Assembly: GCA_003229235.1 (NCBI GenBank)
Contig: QIIH01000323.1
Location: 1-9,465, forward strand
Origin: Flavobacteriales bacterium
Lineage (GTDB): Bacteria; Bacteroidota; Bacteroidia; Flavobacteriales; Flavobacteriaceae
Reading direction: 5' to 3'
Length of the DNA: 9,465 nt
The notes under the pieces are model-generated. The model did no database searches and had not been told where the DNA came from. It saw only the letters and a program-made list of their open reading frames with translations. Positions 8,045 through 9,465 of the stretch are shown here, piece after piece. Made by a program: the position numbers and the translations under genes. The first letter of the stretch is position 1; each line of letters opens with the position of its first letter.

Positions 8045-9361
8045 ATGGCAAAACCAGTAAGTGGCTTTTCTAAATGCACTAAAGACCAAAAAATTGAGTG
8101 GCTAGCATCTAATTATTTTGCAGATGCTAATCAAGGATCTGCTGTGCTAAAGCAATATTGGAATGACAACCAAAAATTACAAAAACTACACGATGAGTTT
8201 ATAGAGAATGCCGTTACCAATTACTATTTACCCTTCGGAATTGCTCCCAATTTTTTGATTAACGATATCTTATACGCCCTACCAATGGCCATAGAAGAGA
8301 GCTCTGTGATAGCGGCAGCAAGTAACTCTGCTAAGTTTTGGCTGGACAAAGGTGGGTTTAAAACTCATGTAAAAGGCACTATTAAAAGCGGGCAGGTTCA
8401 CTTTAACTTTAACGGGCCCTCAGATTTATTACGCACGTTTTTTGACAGCGTTAAAGCCTTGCTTCTAGAAGGTACTCAGGCAATTACCACTAGCATGGAA
8501 CGGCGCGGTGGCGGAATTATTAGCTTAGAATTGGTCGATCTATCCGCAGAACTATCAGACTATTACCAAATAAATGTTCGTTTTGAGACCAAGGACGCCA
8601 TGGGTGCCAATTTTATAAATAGCTGTCTAGAACTTATTGCAACAAATCTAGATAGACAAGCCGCCAATTATGAGAAATTTATTTCGAATAATTATTCTCT
8701 GAGTATTGTACTGAGTATTTTATCAAATTATGTGCCCGAATGCGTCGCTACGGCTACTGTAAGCTGCCCAATATCTCTATTAGCAACCGAATCGATTTCG
8801 GGGCTAGAGTTTGCGAATAAGTTTGTAAGAGCGATCGATATTGCCAATGCCAGTGTACAACGTGCCGTAACACATAACAAAGGGGTTATGAATGGTATAG
8901 ATGCTGTTGTTTTGGCTACTGGCAATGATTTTAGGGCAATCGAAGCAGGAGTACATTCGTATGCCGCAAAAAGCGGGAAATATAAAAGCATTACGCATGC
9001 AAAAATAGAAGACGGTATTTTTAGTTTTTGGATAGAAGTCCCTTTGGCTTTAGGAACTGTAGGTGGCCTCACCAATTTACATCCATTGGTAAAGCTAAAT
9101 CTCGAAATTTTAAAGAACCCAAGCGCTCCACAACTTATGCAATTGGTAGCAACTGCAGGACTCGCTCAAAACTTTGCGGCAATTAAATCTCTTATCACTA
9201 CCGGAATTCAGAAAGGACATATGAAGATGCACCTTAAAAACATTCTGAATCAATTAGAGGCAACTCAAGAAGAAAAAGTTGCCGCTATTGAGCATTTTAG
9301 CATTGTTGCTGTAACACATGCCGCGGCCAAAAATTTTATAAACTCCTATCGCAACCGTTAG
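8045..9361 (+). CDS. mvaA: hydroxymethylglutaryl-CoA reductase, class II
   Basis: The enzyme interconverts HMG-CoA and mevalonate with a nicotinamide cofactor in the cytoplasm. The 438 residues match the class II enzyme (Pseudomonas mevalonii type) in order and length. The substrate-binding segment ENAVTNYYLPFGIAPNF is at 54-70, and EESSVIAAAS is at 84-93 with the catalytic glutamate. The cofactor-loop motif DAMGAN is at 184-189, the catalytic lysine K279 is in NKGVMNGIDAV, and the catalytic aspartate D295 is in ATGND. The flap-domain histidine H392 is in GHMKMH. The K-to-D and K-to-H spacings agree with P. mevalonii (K267, D283, H381). Class II enzymes are often named 'degradative', but the overlapping GHMP kinase gene downstream supports a biosynthetic role in the mevalonate pathway. 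The preferred cofactor cannot be told from sequence alone. ATG 8045 is used because it lies just after a good promoter element and gives the normal N-terminus. Confidence 0.95.
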   Translation: MAKPVSGFSKCTKDQKIEWLASNYFADANQGSAVLKQYWNDNQKLQKLHDEFIENAVTNYYLPFGIAPNFLINDILYALPMAIEESSVIAAASNSAKFWLDKGGFKTHVKGTIKSGQVHFNFNGPSDLLRTFFDSVKALLLEGTQAITTSMERRGGGIISLELVDLSAELSDYYQINVRFETKDAMGANFINSCLELIATNLDRQAANYEKFISNNYSLSIVLSILSNYVPECVATATVSCPISLLATESISGLEFANKFVRAIDIANASVQRAVTHNKGVMNGIDAVVLATGNDFRAIEAGVHSYAAKSGKYKSITHAKIEDGIFSFWIEVPLALGTVGGLTNLHPLVKLNLEILKNPSAPQLMQLVATAGLAQNFAAIKSLITTGIQKGHMKMHLKNILNQLEATQEEKVAAIEHFSIVAVTHAAAKNFINSYRNR

Positions 9362-9465
9362 TGAAAATAACTTATTACAGCAACGGAAAACTACTTATCA
9401 CTGGAGAATATCTAGTACTCGATGGGGCTCAAGCCCTAGCCGTCCCTACTAAATTTGGGCAAAGT
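9361..9465 (+). CDS. GHMP-family kinase (GYDIA-type, mevalonate-pathway kinase candidate), 3' end outside window
   Basis: Only the first 35 codons are visible. They begin with GTG and read YYSNGKLLITGEYLVLDGAQ followed by ALAVPTKFGQ. The GKLLITGEYLVLDG pattern is the typical N-terminus of GHMP kinases such as mevalonate and phosphomevalonate kinase (compare GKxxLxGEHxVxxG). The reading frame stays open to the window edge. The GTG shares its first base with the TAG stop of the reductase gene (TAGTG), which suggests co-transcription and translational coupling. I recall flavobacterial genomes carrying a 'GYDIA family GHMP kinase' in this position. Whether it phosphorylates mevalonate or phosphomevalonate cannot be decided, because the ATP-binding and catalytic motifs lie beyond the window. 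Confidence 0.85.
   Translation, partial: MKITYYSNGKLLITGEYLVLDGAQALAVPTKFGQS

Noticed and set aside
8728..9075. 115-codon reading frame on the minus strand inside the reductase gene
   Set aside because: It is antisense to a well-conserved enzyme gene, and its translation resembles no family I know. It is a shadow frame.

Overview
The window looks like chromosomal DNA from a member of the Bacteroidota, most likely a flavobacterium. The reasons are the low GC content, the absence of clear Shine-Dalgarno sequences, a perfect TAnnTTTG-type promoter element (8016-8023), and the protein families present. These families are a ComEC-like protein without the usual metallo-beta-lactamase end, a periplasmic dipeptidyl-peptidase IV next to POT peptide transporters, and a class II HMG-CoA reductase followed by a GHMP kinase. 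The assignment rests on recognition of families and motifs, not on a database search.

Layout. Positions 1-1856 (+) hold the 3' part of a ComEC/Rec2 DNA-uptake channel gene whose start lies outside the window. It converges, with a 6-bp gap, on a gene for a secreted thioredoxin-fold protein (1863-2405, -). A perfect 12-bp hairpin (2421-2453) separates that gene from a three-gene minus-strand cluster, read from 7899 down to 2471: dipeptidyl-peptidase IV, a 12-helix POT transporter and a larger POT transporter. The gaps in the cluster are 26 and 12 bp, so it reads as an operon. A 145-bp divergent intergenic region (7900-8044) leads to the plus-strand genes: class II HMG-CoA reductase (8045-9361) and the first 35 codons of a GHMP kinase (9361 to the window end).

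How the genes work together. The peptidase should cut X-Pro or X-Ala dipeptides from peptide N-termini in the periplasm, and the two proton-coupled transporters should carry di- and tripeptides across the inner membrane. This forms a short peptide-scavenging pathway. The reductase and kinase belong to the mevalonate route to isoprenoids. ComEC and the thioredoxin-like protein have no evident link to either.

Nothing here amounts to a clearly new system. There is no mobile element, CRISPR array, RNA gene or defence locus that I can see. The most unusual feature is the larger POT transporter, which seems to have two extra hydrophobic segments between helices 7 and 8 besides the usual bacterial HA/HB pair. 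Its operon partner lacks HA/HB altogether. There is no gene-free stretch over 300 bases.
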